A stretch of 64,000 nt of DNA from Hahella ganghwensis DSM 17046 (GTDB lineage: Bacteria; Pseudomonadota; Gammaproteobacteria; Pseudomonadales; Oleiphilaceae), in the NCBI RefSeq assembly GCF_000376785.1, contig NZ_AQXX01000108.1:1-64000 (forward strand), written 5' to 3'. The notes beneath the pieces were generated by a model. The model ran no database searches, was not told where the DNA came from, and was given only the letters and a program-made list of their open reading frames with translations. Both the position numbers and the translations under genes were made by a program. Position 1 is the first letter of the stretch. Each line of letters begins with the position of its first letter. Shown here piece after piece: positions 1-8,351 of this stretch.

Positions 1-227
1 TGGAGAGCTTCTTCGGTAGCCTGAAGCAAGAACGGATTCAATGGCACCACTACCAGACTCGACGAGAAGCACAGCAAGATGTGTTGCATTACATCACGAT
101 GTTCTACAACAGCTTTCGGCTACATTCATATTTGGATTACCAAAGCCCGAATCAATATGAAACGGCCTGGAAAGAATTACGAGAAGTTGCTTAACTGGGT
201 TGTCACAAATCAGTTGACCACGTCACA
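1..227 (+). mobile_element. Right end of an IS3-family insertion sequence
   Basis: The window opens inside the transposase of an IS3-family element. Its stop codon is at 192-194, and the element must finish shortly after, because the in-frame sequence from about 228 already reads as helicase. I cannot fix the terminal inverted repeat because the left end is outside the window. IS3-family elements usually end in CA, and a CA occurs at 225-226, but this is only a guess. The insertion replaced or displaced the 5' part of the neighbouring helicase gene. Confidence 0.7.
3..194 (+). CDS. IS3-family transposase OrfB, C-terminal fragment
   Basis: The reading frame from position 3 gives ESFFGSLKQER near its start and a typical IS3 OrfB tail (YNSFRLHSYLDYQSPNQYE, then a stop). 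In this family the Glu of the ESFF motif is the last residue of the catalytic DDE triad, and the tail is the rve/DDE integrase domain end. The N-terminal part lies upstream of the window, so whether the copy is intact cannot be judged. It acts on its own element ends by copy-paste transposition. Family assignment is by motif recognition and is fairly secure; the exact subgroup (IS150 or IS3 type) is not. Confidence 0.8.
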   Translation, partial: ESFFGSLKQERIQWHHYQTRREAQQDVLHYITMFYNSFRLHSYLDYQSPNQYETAWKELREVA

Positions 228-1526
228 ATGGAGTCCAATAAATCAGTGTTGGTAGTGTGTACCTCCACTCTTGCCCAAGGTGTGAATCTTCCAATCAGGT
301 ACTTAATTGTTTCAAGTACATTTCAAGCCGGACAAGAAATAACCACACGTGACTTCCATAATCTCATCGGGCGAGCAGGCAGAGCTGGATATCATACCGA
401 AGGGAGTGTTATTTTCGCGGATACGGATGCTTTTGATAAGCGCACTAATTTTCGTGAAAGGTGGCGATGGCAAAGAGCGATGCATTTGCTCGATTTTACT
501 AATGCGGAGGACTGCGCTAGTAGCCTATTGGACCTAATTTCACCTTTCGATTTCGCAGAACTTAATGTTGAAGTTATCCCGTTCATCGCAGACCCCAGCA
601 GCTATAGGCAAAGCTGTATAGATGCTGGTAATCAATACTCTATTGATATCAGTTCGCTACTGGATCAGATGGATTATAAAGAAGCTTTAATTGAAGCAAT
701 AGAAAGTTATTTTTTGTCCTATTTAAAAGACAATCCAGGTGCGCATCAAACATTCTTTGATGAGTTGGCGCAAGGAACGTTGGCTTACTTTTTGTCAGAT
801 GACGATCAAAAACAACAGCTACGGACGGCATTTTCACTTATCGCAAGCAGGGTTCTTTCTGTACCGGAAGAGAAAAGGCCATTCTTCGGGAAGTCGTTGT
901 TGGGATTGAAAAATCTATTCTTAATCGAAATCTGGCTTGATGAAAATTGGGGCGAAATAACACAAGCTCTAAGCTCAGATGAACTTCTTGTGATTTGCTG
1001 GCCGTTGCTATCTCAGCTCAATAACAACAAGATGTTTCTCAAAATAAAGCCTGAAGACGTTATACTAGAATTTGCAAAACTATGGATATCAGGAAGTAGC
1101 TACGCTGATCTGTATGATCACCTAGTTCAATCAAGCGCTTGTTTTCAAGCAGGGTCTCAGCAAAGAGCTATTAAAATGGACCACGTAGTAGACTTGGCTG
1201 ACGGAGCGCTTTCTTTTGATTCGATGTTGTATGTCGGGGCAATAGCTGATGTGGCCGAGGGGAAAGGATTAAGCGATGATGTATTAGAGCTTCTTAGGAG
1301 TTTGCAAACACGTCTAAAACTTGGACTTTCAAATAGCCTTGAAATGTGGCTCTATTCTCGCAGCTACGTGGACAGAGAAGTCTGTAAAAAGCTTGCTCTT
1401 GCCCTGCATGGTGAGGGTGTTGATTTTGATGTTTTCGACTTTGGTATCTTAGACACGCATAAGCAGTTAGTGAGTTCGTGTTTGGCCGATTTTCCAACGT
1501 ATTTTAGCAGGAACCGAGAGAGTTAG
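228..1526 (+). pseudogene. SF2 (Ski2/Lhr-like) helicase, C-terminal remnant cut by IS
   Basis: The 432 residues begin abruptly in helicase motif V (CTSTLAQGVNLP, residues 11-22), followed by motif VI (HNLIGRAGRAG, 44-54). The whole first RecA domain (Walker A, DExD/H) is missing. The rest is a long helical C-terminal region without a recognised domain. The ATG at 228 has no convincing ribosome site and the frame continues upstream to the transposase stop at 192, so the gene was evidently decapitated by the IS. Large SF2 helicases with this GVNLP/GRAGRAG signature occur in defence systems (for example HamB of Hachiman) and as Lhr/Ski2 enzymes. Which one this was cannot be decided here. Product presumably inactive. 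Confidence 0.75.
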
Positions 1527-1723
1527 AATGTGAAGAAGGCGAACGTCCGCAATATTTCTTCCGCTTTCTTCCCATGACTGCGAAAAGCTGGTTTCTTCGG
1601 GATTTCCCTATCATCCCTTCGGCATCTTGTGAAGATACATCAAGCCTATAAAATCACCAACGTTCGGCTCTGCCATCTGGGATTGAAATTTGCGTGTGAA
1701 GCGGAACAGTTCAGACTGAAGTA
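1527..1723 (+). other. Gene-free stretch with a possible coding relic
   Basis: No start-to-stop gene is supported here. An open frame near 1617-1728 without a start codon reads LVKIHQAYKITNVRLCHLGL and then a stop, which looks protein-like but matches nothing I recognise. It may be a decayed gene end brought together by rearrangement next to the IS-disrupted helicase. Confidence 0.3.
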
Positions 1724-1738
1724 TTGACGGAGAGTCTA

Positions 1739-2017
1739 ATGTTTGAAGATATTCAGTGGACAATAGGTGATACCCCGAAAGAACAGGGGGGTTATATTAT
1801 CGCGGTTGAAACATTCGGGATGGCGACAACATCCGCATCATACTGGAACCCGGTTGATGGATGGGCCAGCGTATCCCCGGATGACAAGGTCAAAGGGTTT
1901 ATTCCTTTGGAAGAGGTAACGAATAAACTGCCATATTTTTGGGAATCAGATGATGAACCTCCATTGACGGAAGAGCAAATCAAAAGAGCCAAAGCGCGCG
2001 GCATTCGTATTGATTGA
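1739..2017 (+). CDS. Small hypothetical protein
   Basis: A short acidic soluble protein of 92 residues if it begins at the ATG at 1739 (MFEDIQWTIGDTP); a longer version from the TTG at 1724 is less likely. It has a run of aromatic residues (SYWNPVDGWASV, then LPYFWESDDEPPLTEEQ) and a basic C-terminal helix (KRAKARGIRID). The pattern vaguely recalls small phage-type DUF551-like proteins, but I do not assign it. There is no signal peptide or membrane segment. It stands alone between the helicase relic and a RidA-like gene. Real-gene status is likely from its composition but not certain. Confidence 0.5.
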   Translation: MFEDIQWTIGDTPKEQGGYIIAVETFGMATTSASYWNPVDGWASVSPDDKVKGFIPLEEVTNKLPYFWESDDEPPLTEEQIKRAKARGIRID

Positions 2018-2179
2018 CCAGTCCTGCCTATGGTGGGAATTCAATAAACTGGGCAGTGCTTTTTCAGGCTCAACTCCATGAGCCTGTAGTGCTATGCAAG
2101 TCGAACTAAACTGCGCATACTCCTGCTGATCTTAAAACACATTACCCAACCTAAATGACGTTATTGAAAAAGGACCATC

Positions 2180-2554
2180 ATGAGTATCCAACGAATCAAA
2201 TCAGGCGGAATTTACGAAGATAAGATCGGCTATTGCCGCACGGTGATTGCTGGAGGCTTTGTCCACATCTCCGGCACTACGGCGCAGGGTGCTGACATTC
2301 CTGAAGATGTGGTAGGGCAGTGTCGCTCTGCATTAAGTGCTATTGAAAAGGCTCTGAAGGAGGCCGGGACTGATTTCTCGTCAGTGGTGCGTGTCACCTA
2401 CATGTTGCCGGACAAGAATGATTTTGAAGCCTGCTGGCCCGTGCTCTCTGAAACTTTTGGCGCGAACCCGCCTGTGGCTACCATGATCGAGTGTGGGCTG
2501 ATTGATCCGCGCTATCGCATTGAGATTGAGGTTATGGCTCTGGCGCCTGAATAG
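2180..2554 (+). CDS. RidA/YjgF/UK114 family protein (non-canonical)
   Basis: A 124-residue single-domain YjgF/RidA fold: VIAGGFVHISGTTAQG at the N-terminus, a central SALSAIEKALKEAGTDFSSVVRVTYML helix-strand block, and the C-terminal IEIEVMAL strand. Canonical RidA is a cytosolic trimer that hydrolyses reactive enamine/imine intermediates made by PLP enzymes, using an Arg in a PxRA motif. Here the equivalent stretch is NPPVATMIEC, so that Arg appears to be absent; this is a feature of Rid subfamilies without deaminase activity. A ribosome site (AAAGGA) lies 7 bases before ATG 2180. It is a single gene, distinct from the second RidA at 31798-32184, which keeps the Arg. Confidence 0.85.
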   Translation: MSIQRIKSGGIYEDKIGYCRTVIAGGFVHISGTTAQGADIPEDVVGQCRSALSAIEKALKEAGTDFSSVVRVTYMLPDKNDFEACWPVLSETFGANPPVATMIECGLIDPRYRIEIEVMALAPE

Positions 2555-2587
2555 GCTTGTTAGTGACCACGTATCGATGTCTTTTTG

Positions 2588-2800
2588 TTAAAGAATCTGA
2601 TCCAGCGGTAAGCCAACCTCATCTTCGATTTTTTTATACTCAACTTTCAAATACTCAATAAGTTGAGTTAATTGAAGATGATGTTCTTTATAATCCGATT
2701 TGTCTCTAATGGTTTCGCTTTGTCGCAATCCTTCTGTATAGAGAATGGAATCTCTTACAGCGGATAACAGCAGGGGAGCCCAGGTATCAGGGATTTCCAT
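2588..2800 (-). CDS. Small hypothetical protein
   Basis: A 70-residue, probably helical, soluble protein (MEIPDTWAPLLLSAVRDSIL at the start, then a charged segment with LTQLIEYLKVEYKKIEDEVG). The heptad-like spacing of hydrophobic residues in the second half suggests a short coiled coil. An AGAGG-like ribosome site (minus strand, about 2805-2812) precedes the ATG. It lies downstream of nrdB on the same strand but beyond the nrdB hairpin, so it is probably a separate transcript. I recognise no family. Confidence 0.5.
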   Translation of the reverse strand: MEIPDTWAPLLLSAVRDSILYTEGLRQSETIRDKSDYKEHHLQLTQLIEYLKVEYKKIEDEVGLPLDQIL

Positions 2801-2869
2801 TAATGAACCTCTTTCAGACTAAAATGCCTTTTTGAATGTGGAACAGATAAGTCAGGCCACGAGATTTAT

Positions 2870-2895
2870 AGACGGTTCAGTCTCCTGAACCGTCT
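2870..2895 (-). terminator. Hairpin after nrdB
   Basis: A perfect 11-bp inverted repeat (arms 2870-2880 and 2885-2895, AGACGGTTCAG and its complement) with a 4-base loop, 27 bases past the nrdB stop. There is no strong U run, only an A/T-rich flank, so it may be a terminator or an mRNA 3'-end stabiliser. Confidence 0.6.
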
Positions 2896-2921
2896 CTGCC
2901 GCGCAAAATTGCACTAATACA

Positions 2922-4082
2922 CTACCACTGCAACGACGCGCCGGTCTGATATTCCGTTACGCGGGTTTCGAAGAAGTTCTTTTCCTTTCTCATGCTGGCT
3001 TGTTCGTCCAGCCAGGGGAGGGCGTTGGTGGCGCCAGGGAATGGTTCTTCCAGTTTGAGTTGTTTGGCGCGTCGGTTGGCGATAAACCGGAACTGTTCAA
3101 CATGGTCCTCTGCGGTGTATCCGAGAATCGGTTCTTTCAGCAGGTATTGGGCGTAGGCCATTTCGGCCGCTTCTGCTTCTTCCCACATGTGTTTCAGAGC
3201 CTGGGGATCAAGAGTGACATTTTCCTCTTTGATGATCTGTTTGACGACACGGATGCCAAACGCGCAGTGCATCACTTCATCCCGCATGATGTACTGGAGT
3301 TGTTCTCCGGTGCCTTTCATGAGTCCGCGGCGTTGCAGCGCAAAGATCGGGCTGAAGCCGTTGTAGAACCAACAGCCTTCGAAGATCCCTGCGAAGAAGA
3401 TGTAAGCCATGACAAAGGTGTGCAGGTCATCCCGGTTACGCAGGTTGATGTCCGGGCGTAGCAGCGCATTGATACGCTCATTCCCCATTTTGATCTTGCG
3501 ATGAATCGCGGGAATCACCCGGTACCGGTTGTAGATCTCGCTCTGGTCCAGACCGATGGTTTCGATACAGTGCTGGTAGGTCCAGGTGTGCAGGGATTCC
3601 TCATATACCTGTCTAGCCTGGTAGATCTGTAGTTCCGGGGCGCTCATTTTTTCCATTACGGCCAGCCCGATATTACGCATGGCCAGAATGTCGGAGGTGG
3701 TGAGGTAGGCCAGGACATTCTCATAGACATGACGCTCTTCCAGCGTCAGCTTGTGATGGTAGTCATGAACATCCTGGGACATGTTGATGTCCAGCGGGGT
3801 CCAGTGGTTCTTGTTGGCATTGAGGAAAAACTCCCACGCCCAAGGGTATTTGAACGGTGCCAACTGGTTAATGTCCGTCAAACCATTAATGACTCGCTTG
3901 TCCTCCGGATTGATCGGGGCCACGGACTCTGCCGTGACCTCCTGATCGACAGATGATGGAGGAGCTGCTGGCGCGCTTTCTTTAGTTTCCTGTTTGACCG
4001 GCTCAGGTGTCGGTACCGAAGGAATGGTGGCGGCCAGGGGGTCATCCCAGTTGGGGGTGAAATCTGTATATTGAGTGCTCAT
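2922..4082 (-). CDS. nrdB: Class Ia ribonucleotide reductase beta subunit
   Basis: NrdB (386 residues) holds the diiron-tyrosyl radical used by NrdA to reduce ribonucleoside diphosphates for DNA synthesis. Expected metal and radical residues are visible: D131, E162 and H165 in the EESLHTWTY motif, with Y169 four residues after the His as the radical tyrosine, E235, then E269/H272 in RDEVMHCAFG. Residues 1-60 are a low-complexity Pro/Glu/Ala extension before the conserved fold, longer than in E. coli NrdB. The start at 4082 gives MSTQYTDFTPNWDD. It follows nrdA by 35 bases and shares its transcript, so it falls under the same riboswitch. Confidence 0.97.
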   Translation of the reverse strand: MSTQYTDFTPNWDDPLAATIPSVPTPEPVKQETKESAPAAPPSSVDQEVTAESVAPINPEDKRVINGLTDINQLAPFKYPWAWEFFLNANKNHWTPLDINMSQDVHDYHHKLTLEERHVYENVLAYLTTSDILAMRNIGLAVMEKMSAPELQIYQARQVYEESLHTWTYQHCIETIGLDQSEIYNRYRVIPAIHRKIKMGNERINALLRPDINLRNRDDLHTFVMAYIFFAGIFEGCWFYNGFSPIFALQRRGLMKGTGEQLQYIMRDEVMHCAFGIRVVKQIIKEENVTLDPQALKHMWEEAEAAEMAYAQYLLKEPILGYTAEDHVEQFRFIANRRAKQLKLEEPFPGATNALPWLDEQASMRKEKNFFETRVTEYQTGASLQW

Positions 4083-4117
4083 TATCTTATCCCGTTAATC
4101 TGGTCAATCATCCGGCC

Positions 4118-6973
4118 TTACTGGCAGGCTTCACAATCTGGATCGAGAATGGAACAGAACTTCGGTTCCGGTTGTCCGGCTTCCAGCTCAAAATCCTCGG
4201 ACTCCCTGCCAGGCTGAGACTGCTCAGACTTGCCGGAATCTGCCTGTACCGAAACCTTCTCCATCTGAGTGGCACCCAGAGAACGCAGGTAATAAGTGGT
4301 TTTCAGTCCTCTGGACCAGGCAAGCTTGTAGAGATTGTCCAGCTTTTTACCTGATGGCTCGGCCATATACAGGTTGAGACTTTGCCCCTGGTCAATCCAT
4401 TTCTGACGACGCGAAGCGGCTTCCACCAGCCAGCGTGGGTCAATCTCAAAGGCCGTTTTGAAGAGGACTTTGACCTCGTTGGGGATGCGATCGATCTGGG
4501 CGACGGAGCCATCGAAGTATTTCAGGTCATTGACCATGACCGAATCCCACAGATCCCGCTTTTTCAGTTCAGTCACCAGCCAGGGGTTAATTACAGTGAA
4601 TTCCCCGGAGAGATTCGATTTCACAAACAGGTTCTGATACGTCGGTTCAATGGACTGCGATACACCGACAATGTTGGAAATGGTGGCCGTCGGGGCGATG
4701 GCCATGACATTGGAGTTACGCATCCCCTGACGCTGAATTTTGCTTCTGAGAGAATCCCAATCCAGTTGCGCGGCTTTATCCAGGACGGCGTAGTTACCAC
4801 CCCGTGCTTCCTCCAACAGATTCAGAGAATCGATGGGAAGTATGCCCTGGCTCCATAGACTGCCTTCGTAGGACTCATAAGTCCCCCGTTCAACGGCCAG
4901 ATCTGTCGAAGCCTGCAAAGCGAAATAGCTGATCAGTTCCATGGATTGGTCGGCAAAATGCACGGCTTCAACGCTTTCATAAGGCAGACCCAGCTTATAC
5001 AGTGCATCCTGGAATCCCATCATGCCCATGCCGACCGGGCGGTGTCGCAGGTTGGCCCGTTCTGCCTGTGGGACAGCGTAGTAATTGATATCAATCACGT
5101 TATCCAGCAGGCGGACCGCCGTGGTGATGGTTTGTTGTAGTCGATTGGCGTCCAGCTCACCATTTACAATGTGGTTCACCAGGTTGATTGAACCCAGGTT
5201 GCAGACCGCGATTTCGTCCTCACTGGTGTTGAGAGTAATCTCAGTACACAGGTTGGATGAGTGGACAACTCCCACATGTTGCTGCGGCGAGCGCAGGTTG
5301 CAGGGATCTTTGAAGGTGATCCATGGATGTCCTGTTTCAAACAACATGGAGAGCATCTTGCGCCAGAGTGTCTGGGCCTGGATGGTTTTATGGAGTTTGA
5401 GTTCACCGGATTCTGCCAGTCTTTCGTAGTGGTGGTAGCGATCCTCGAACGCCTTGCCGTAAAGTTCGTGCAGGTCCGGGACATCGGCAGGCGAGAACAG
5501 CGTCCAGTGTTTATCTTCAAACACGCGCTTCATGAACAGGTCCGGAATCCAGTTGGCGCTGTTCATGTCATGAGTTCGGCGACGCTCGTCACCGGTGTTT
5601 TTACGCAGTTCCAGAAATTCTTCGATATCCAGGTGCCAGGTTTCCAGATACGCACATACCGCCCCTTTGCGCTTGCCGCCCTGGTTTACTGCCACCGCGG
5701 TATCGTTCACAACCTTCAGGAAGGGGACAACGCCCTGGGATTTGCCGTTAGTACCTTTTATATGGGAGCCAAGGGCCCTGACAGGTGTCCAGTCGTTACC
5801 CAGGCCGCCTGCCCATTTGGAGAGCAAGGCACTGTCTTTCATGGCGTTGTAGATGCCTGACAGGTCGTCCGGAACCGTGGTTAGATAACAGGAAGACAGC
5901 TGAGGACGGTTGGTTCCCGCATTGAAGAGGGTCGGTGTGGAGCACATGTAATCGAACGACGACAGCAACTGGTAGAATTCGATCGCACGAGTGTTTTTGT
6001 CATCTTCCTGCAGGGCCAATCCCATGGCTACCCGCATAAAGAATACCTGGGGAAGTTCCAGGCGGTTATCGTTCCAGTGCAGGAAGTAACGGTCATAAAG
6101 GGTCTGCAGTCCCAGATAGTTGAACTGTCTGTCTCGCTCAGATTTAAGTTCTGAACCCAAGCGTTCCAGATCAAACTCTCTGAGTCTCGGGCTCAGCAGT
6201 TCCAGCTCGATTCCTTTTTCGATGGTCTGCTGGAAAGTCTCTGGGTACAGCGCTGTCATTTCCGTTTCGGTGGCGGCCTCTGCGATATTCAGGAAGCTCA
6301 GAACCTCCGAACGCAATCCATCCAGCAGCAGTCGGGCACAGACGAGAGAGTAGTAGGGTTCCGCCTCAATGAGTGGTCTTGCCGCCATGACCAGTGCGGT
6401 GTTGACCTCTTTTCGCTTGACGCCGTTATAGAGATTTTTAAGTGCGCTGGCGGTGATTTTTTCCGCATCGACACCTTCTAGGCCTGAGCAGGCGTCCGCG
6501 ATAACGGTGCGCAATCGCGCAACATTCAACGGTACCTGTGTTCCGTCAGGATTAAGCACGTTAATGCTGGGATGGCTTTCCTCAGGGGAGGCAGGGGGTA
6601 CAGAACTCTGGCGTTGCTTGGCATGTTCTTCCCGGTACAGGACGTAGGCTCTCGCGACCTTATGGAAACTGGAGCGCATGAGACCAAGTTCGACCAGGTC
6701 TTGAATTTCCTCGATATGAACCGTGCCACCCTCCGGTAAACGGCGTTTGATGCGCGCGGAAATATCTTTCACCAGCGCATTGACCGCCTCTCTGACTCTG
6801 GCAGAGCCTGAAGCTGAGTCGCCTTCTACTGCCAGAAATGCCTTGGTGACGGCAATGGCAATCTTCTGGTCATGATAGGGAACCGCCTGGCCATTGCGCT
6901 TGATAACGTGAAGTGAATTGTCGGTCTGTGACGTGGTGGGAGGGGCTTGGGGCGGCAACGCTGTTTGAGTCAT
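4118..6973 (-). CDS. nrdA: Class Ia ribonucleotide reductase alpha subunit, two ATP-cones
   Basis: NrdA reduces NDPs to dNDPs. The frame is open to a GTG at 7048, but ATG 6973 (MTQTALPPQ) has an AGGAAA ribosome site and is the better start, giving 951 residues. Domains in order: a first ATP-cone (roughly residues 25-125, IKRNGQAVPYHDQKIAIAV), a second ATP-cone (about 140-230), then the ten-stranded barrel. The active-site cysteines are visible in QLSSCYLTT, SSNLCTEITL (Cys with Glu two later) and EIAVCNLGSINL, and the C-terminal redox pair in DCEACQ. Tandem ATP-cones resemble Pseudomonas NrdA, where the first cone provides dATP inhibition. First gene of nrdA-nrdB, behind a cobalamin riboswitch. 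Confidence 0.96.
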   Translation of the reverse strand: MTQTALPPQAPPTTSQTDNSLHVIKRNGQAVPYHDQKIAIAVTKAFLAVEGDSASGSARVREAVNALVKDISARIKRRLPEGGTVHIEEIQDLVELGLMRSSFHKVARAYVLYREEHAKQRQSSVPPASPEESHPSINVLNPDGTQVPLNVARLRTVIADACSGLEGVDAEKITASALKNLYNGVKRKEVNTALVMAARPLIEAEPYYSLVCARLLLDGLRSEVLSFLNIAEAATETEMTALYPETFQQTIEKGIELELLSPRLREFDLERLGSELKSERDRQFNYLGLQTLYDRYFLHWNDNRLELPQVFFMRVAMGLALQEDDKNTRAIEFYQLLSSFDYMCSTPTLFNAGTNRPQLSSCYLTTVPDDLSGIYNAMKDSALLSKWAGGLGNDWTPVRALGSHIKGTNGKSQGVVPFLKVVNDTAVAVNQGGKRKGAVCAYLETWHLDIEEFLELRKNTGDERRRTHDMNSANWIPDLFMKRVFEDKHWTLFSPADVPDLHELYGKAFEDRYHHYERLAESGELKLHKTIQAQTLWRKMLSMLFETGHPWITFKDPCNLRSPQQHVGVVHSSNLCTEITLNTSEDEIAVCNLGSINLVNHIVNGELDANRLQQTITTAVRLLDNVIDINYYAVPQAERANLRHRPVGMGMMGFQDALYKLGLPYESVEAVHFADQSMELISYFALQASTDLAVERGTYESYEGSLWSQGILPIDSLNLLEEARGGNYAVLDKAAQLDWDSLRSKIQRQGMRNSNVMAIAPTATISNIVGVSQSIEPTYQNLFVKSNLSGEFTVINPWLVTELKKRDLWDSVMVNDLKYFDGSVAQIDRIPNEVKVLFKTAFEIDPRWLVEAASRRQKWIDQGQSLNLYMAEPSGKKLDNLYKLAWSRGLKTTYYLRSLGATQMEKVSVQADSGKSEQSQPGRESEDFELEAGQPEPKFCSILDPDCEACQ

Positions 6974-7164
6974 GGTTTTTCCTGCATCGCGTGGTATATC
7001 AAACTTCGCGAAGACAGGAACAGATAGCCTGCTGACTGGCTTTGCCACACGGACTGCGAAAAAACTGCCGGCACTGCAACAAAGACATCAATCAAGCGGA
7101 GATCTGTGCTATCTGTAACCCTGAATCGCGAAGGTTCTTAAGCTGACCGGTTGTGGCCGGTAAT

Positions 7165-7435
7165 ATCTTTGGCAGGTCTTCGGACTCTGGGGCTGGATTG
7201 ATGGAAGGTTCCAACAATTCTCCTACAGCGACGGCTTCCCGTTGTTATGAGCAATCTTATCATGGCAGTCATGTTAAAGACTGCGGCCATATACCAACAG
7301 TGCCGGAGCCAGAATAGATCTGAACTCTTGTCGCTTTCGTTCCCCAATACCGCTGCGCGTCAGTTCCGGATTCTCACCGGATTCCCTCTTAGTGCGGTAC
7401 CATTTAGTAGTTACTCAATTAAGCTGCCTATTGTT
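7165..7435 (-). ncRNA. Cobalamin (B12) riboswitch upstream of nrdAB
   Basis: On the minus strand the hallmark blocks occur in the correct order: GGGAATCCGGTGAGAATCC (7368-7386), then CTGACGCGCAGCGGT, later a GGCACTG and AACGGGAAGCC segment, and finally the 3' B12 box AGTCCGAAGACCTGCC (7171-7186). GGCAG at 7424-7428 can pair with the terminal CTGCC to close the P1 stem. About 190 bases separate it from the nrdA ATG at 6973. I could not resolve the expression platform (terminator or other). In known cases adenosylcobalamin binding represses the downstream B12-independent isozyme, which would fit class Ia RNR being turned off when B12 supports a class II enzyme. Confidence 0.9.
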
Positions 7436-7553
7436 GTCTGGATTGTTCTCCGGATGGCTGTTTAGTGCCGTTCAACAATAATGTGGCTGACTCTCATTTT
7501 GATCGTCGCTGCTGCTATTTTGAACTACATATGGTTGGCAAACCAAAGTTTAG

Positions 7554-7599
7554 CTACTATATATAGACGGGGTGGCTTTGTAAACACTACATCAGCACC
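7554..7599 (-). promoter_or_regulatory. Candidate NrdR box pair upstream of the riboswitch
   Basis: On the minus strand 7554-7569 contains CTATATATAGT, an 11-base run identical to the centre of the NrdR consensus ACACTATATATAGTGT. About 30 bases away, 7584-7599 ends in TAGTGT, a second half-match. NrdR normally binds two boxes roughly three helical turns apart in front of RNR operons, so placement is sensible, but the second box is weak. Confidence 0.4.
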
Positions 7600-8351
7600 C
7601 TGAATTTTGCTGATTTCCTCTCTATGTAACTTATCATCCATTTTCCCTATTGGATTGTCGGGATAATCCGGGTAGGCTAGTCCTTCGCTGCATCTAAATG
7701 GTGTTAGTTTGTCACTGAAAGCCTTGTCCAGCGCAGTTGGTACCAAGGGATCGGTCGTTTGATTCCGGGCTGTGTTGCCGTTATCTGAAATAGCGGTTTC
7801 CGTCAGTAAAAATGTGCGCTGGTTGGCGGTTCCTGAAATTGGAAATTAACTTTGTGTGACAGTCTCACTATCGTTTATAGTTGCGGGCTGGCCTGAAATG
7901 TTAGTTGTATGACGCAGTAGCTATCGCAGGGAAGGTCGCAGGTCGTTGATTTATTGAGACAAATTATCTCGTTGGCTGGTGCCGGGGTAAGTGGCCTTTG
8001 GCACAACGGAGATGTTTTGTCGCAAATCAGCGACAGTGTAAGTTTTTGATACAGAAGTTATTATCTAACCACCTTGGGTGATCTGTCGCCAATCAGAAAC
8101 ATATATCCGATACGCTGTGTATCTTTCGCAGTGGCAGGTGCGGAATAAAGATAAGAAGACTTCATTAAGCTGTTGAAATTGGAAGTAATAAGGAATTTTG
8201 GCATTGGATATGCTGTTGTTTGGCGTTTGTCGTTCAGAGCGATAGGTAAAGGACATCAACCCTTGACCCCCCTAGCTTGAATGGAAGCAGAACTGTAGGT
8301 GTCCAACTAAACAGAACAGGTGTCCAACTAAACAGAACAAAGGTAACTGCC
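7600..8351. other. Long gene-free region
   Basis: Between the nrdAB control region and the acyltransferase there is no gene I can support. Short open frames exist on the minus strand (for example 7525-7746) but have no clear ribosome site or recognisable content. The only structure I see is the tandem repeat near 8297-8338. Confidence 0.5.
8297..8338 (+). repeat. Perfect 21-bp tandem duplication before the acyltransferase
   Basis: Two identical 21-base copies lie back to back (8297-8317 and 8318-8338); each begins AGGTGTCCAACT and ends AAACAGAAC. They sit 14-55 bases before the likely GTG start at 8352. Each copy contains TGT-N13-ACA, a loose dyad, so duplicated operators are possible. In the open upstream frame they encode GVQLNRT twice, but that frame only starts from a poor TTG. 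Confidence 0.85.

Noticed and set aside
6974-7048. N-terminal extension of NrdA from a GTG
   Set aside because: ATG 6973 has a clear ribosome site and matches family starts; the GTG lacks one.
7138-7347. 69-residue minus-strand frame
   Set aside because: It lies inside the cobalamin riboswitch, whose conserved RNA motifs explain the sequence.
7525-7746. 73-residue minus-strand frame upstream of nrdA
   Set aside because: It covers the candidate NrdR boxes, has no ribosome site that I can see and no recognisable content.
8277-8351. Extension of the acyltransferase from a TTG
   Set aside because: It would translate the tandem repeat; GTG 8352 has a proper ribosome site and fits the domain start.
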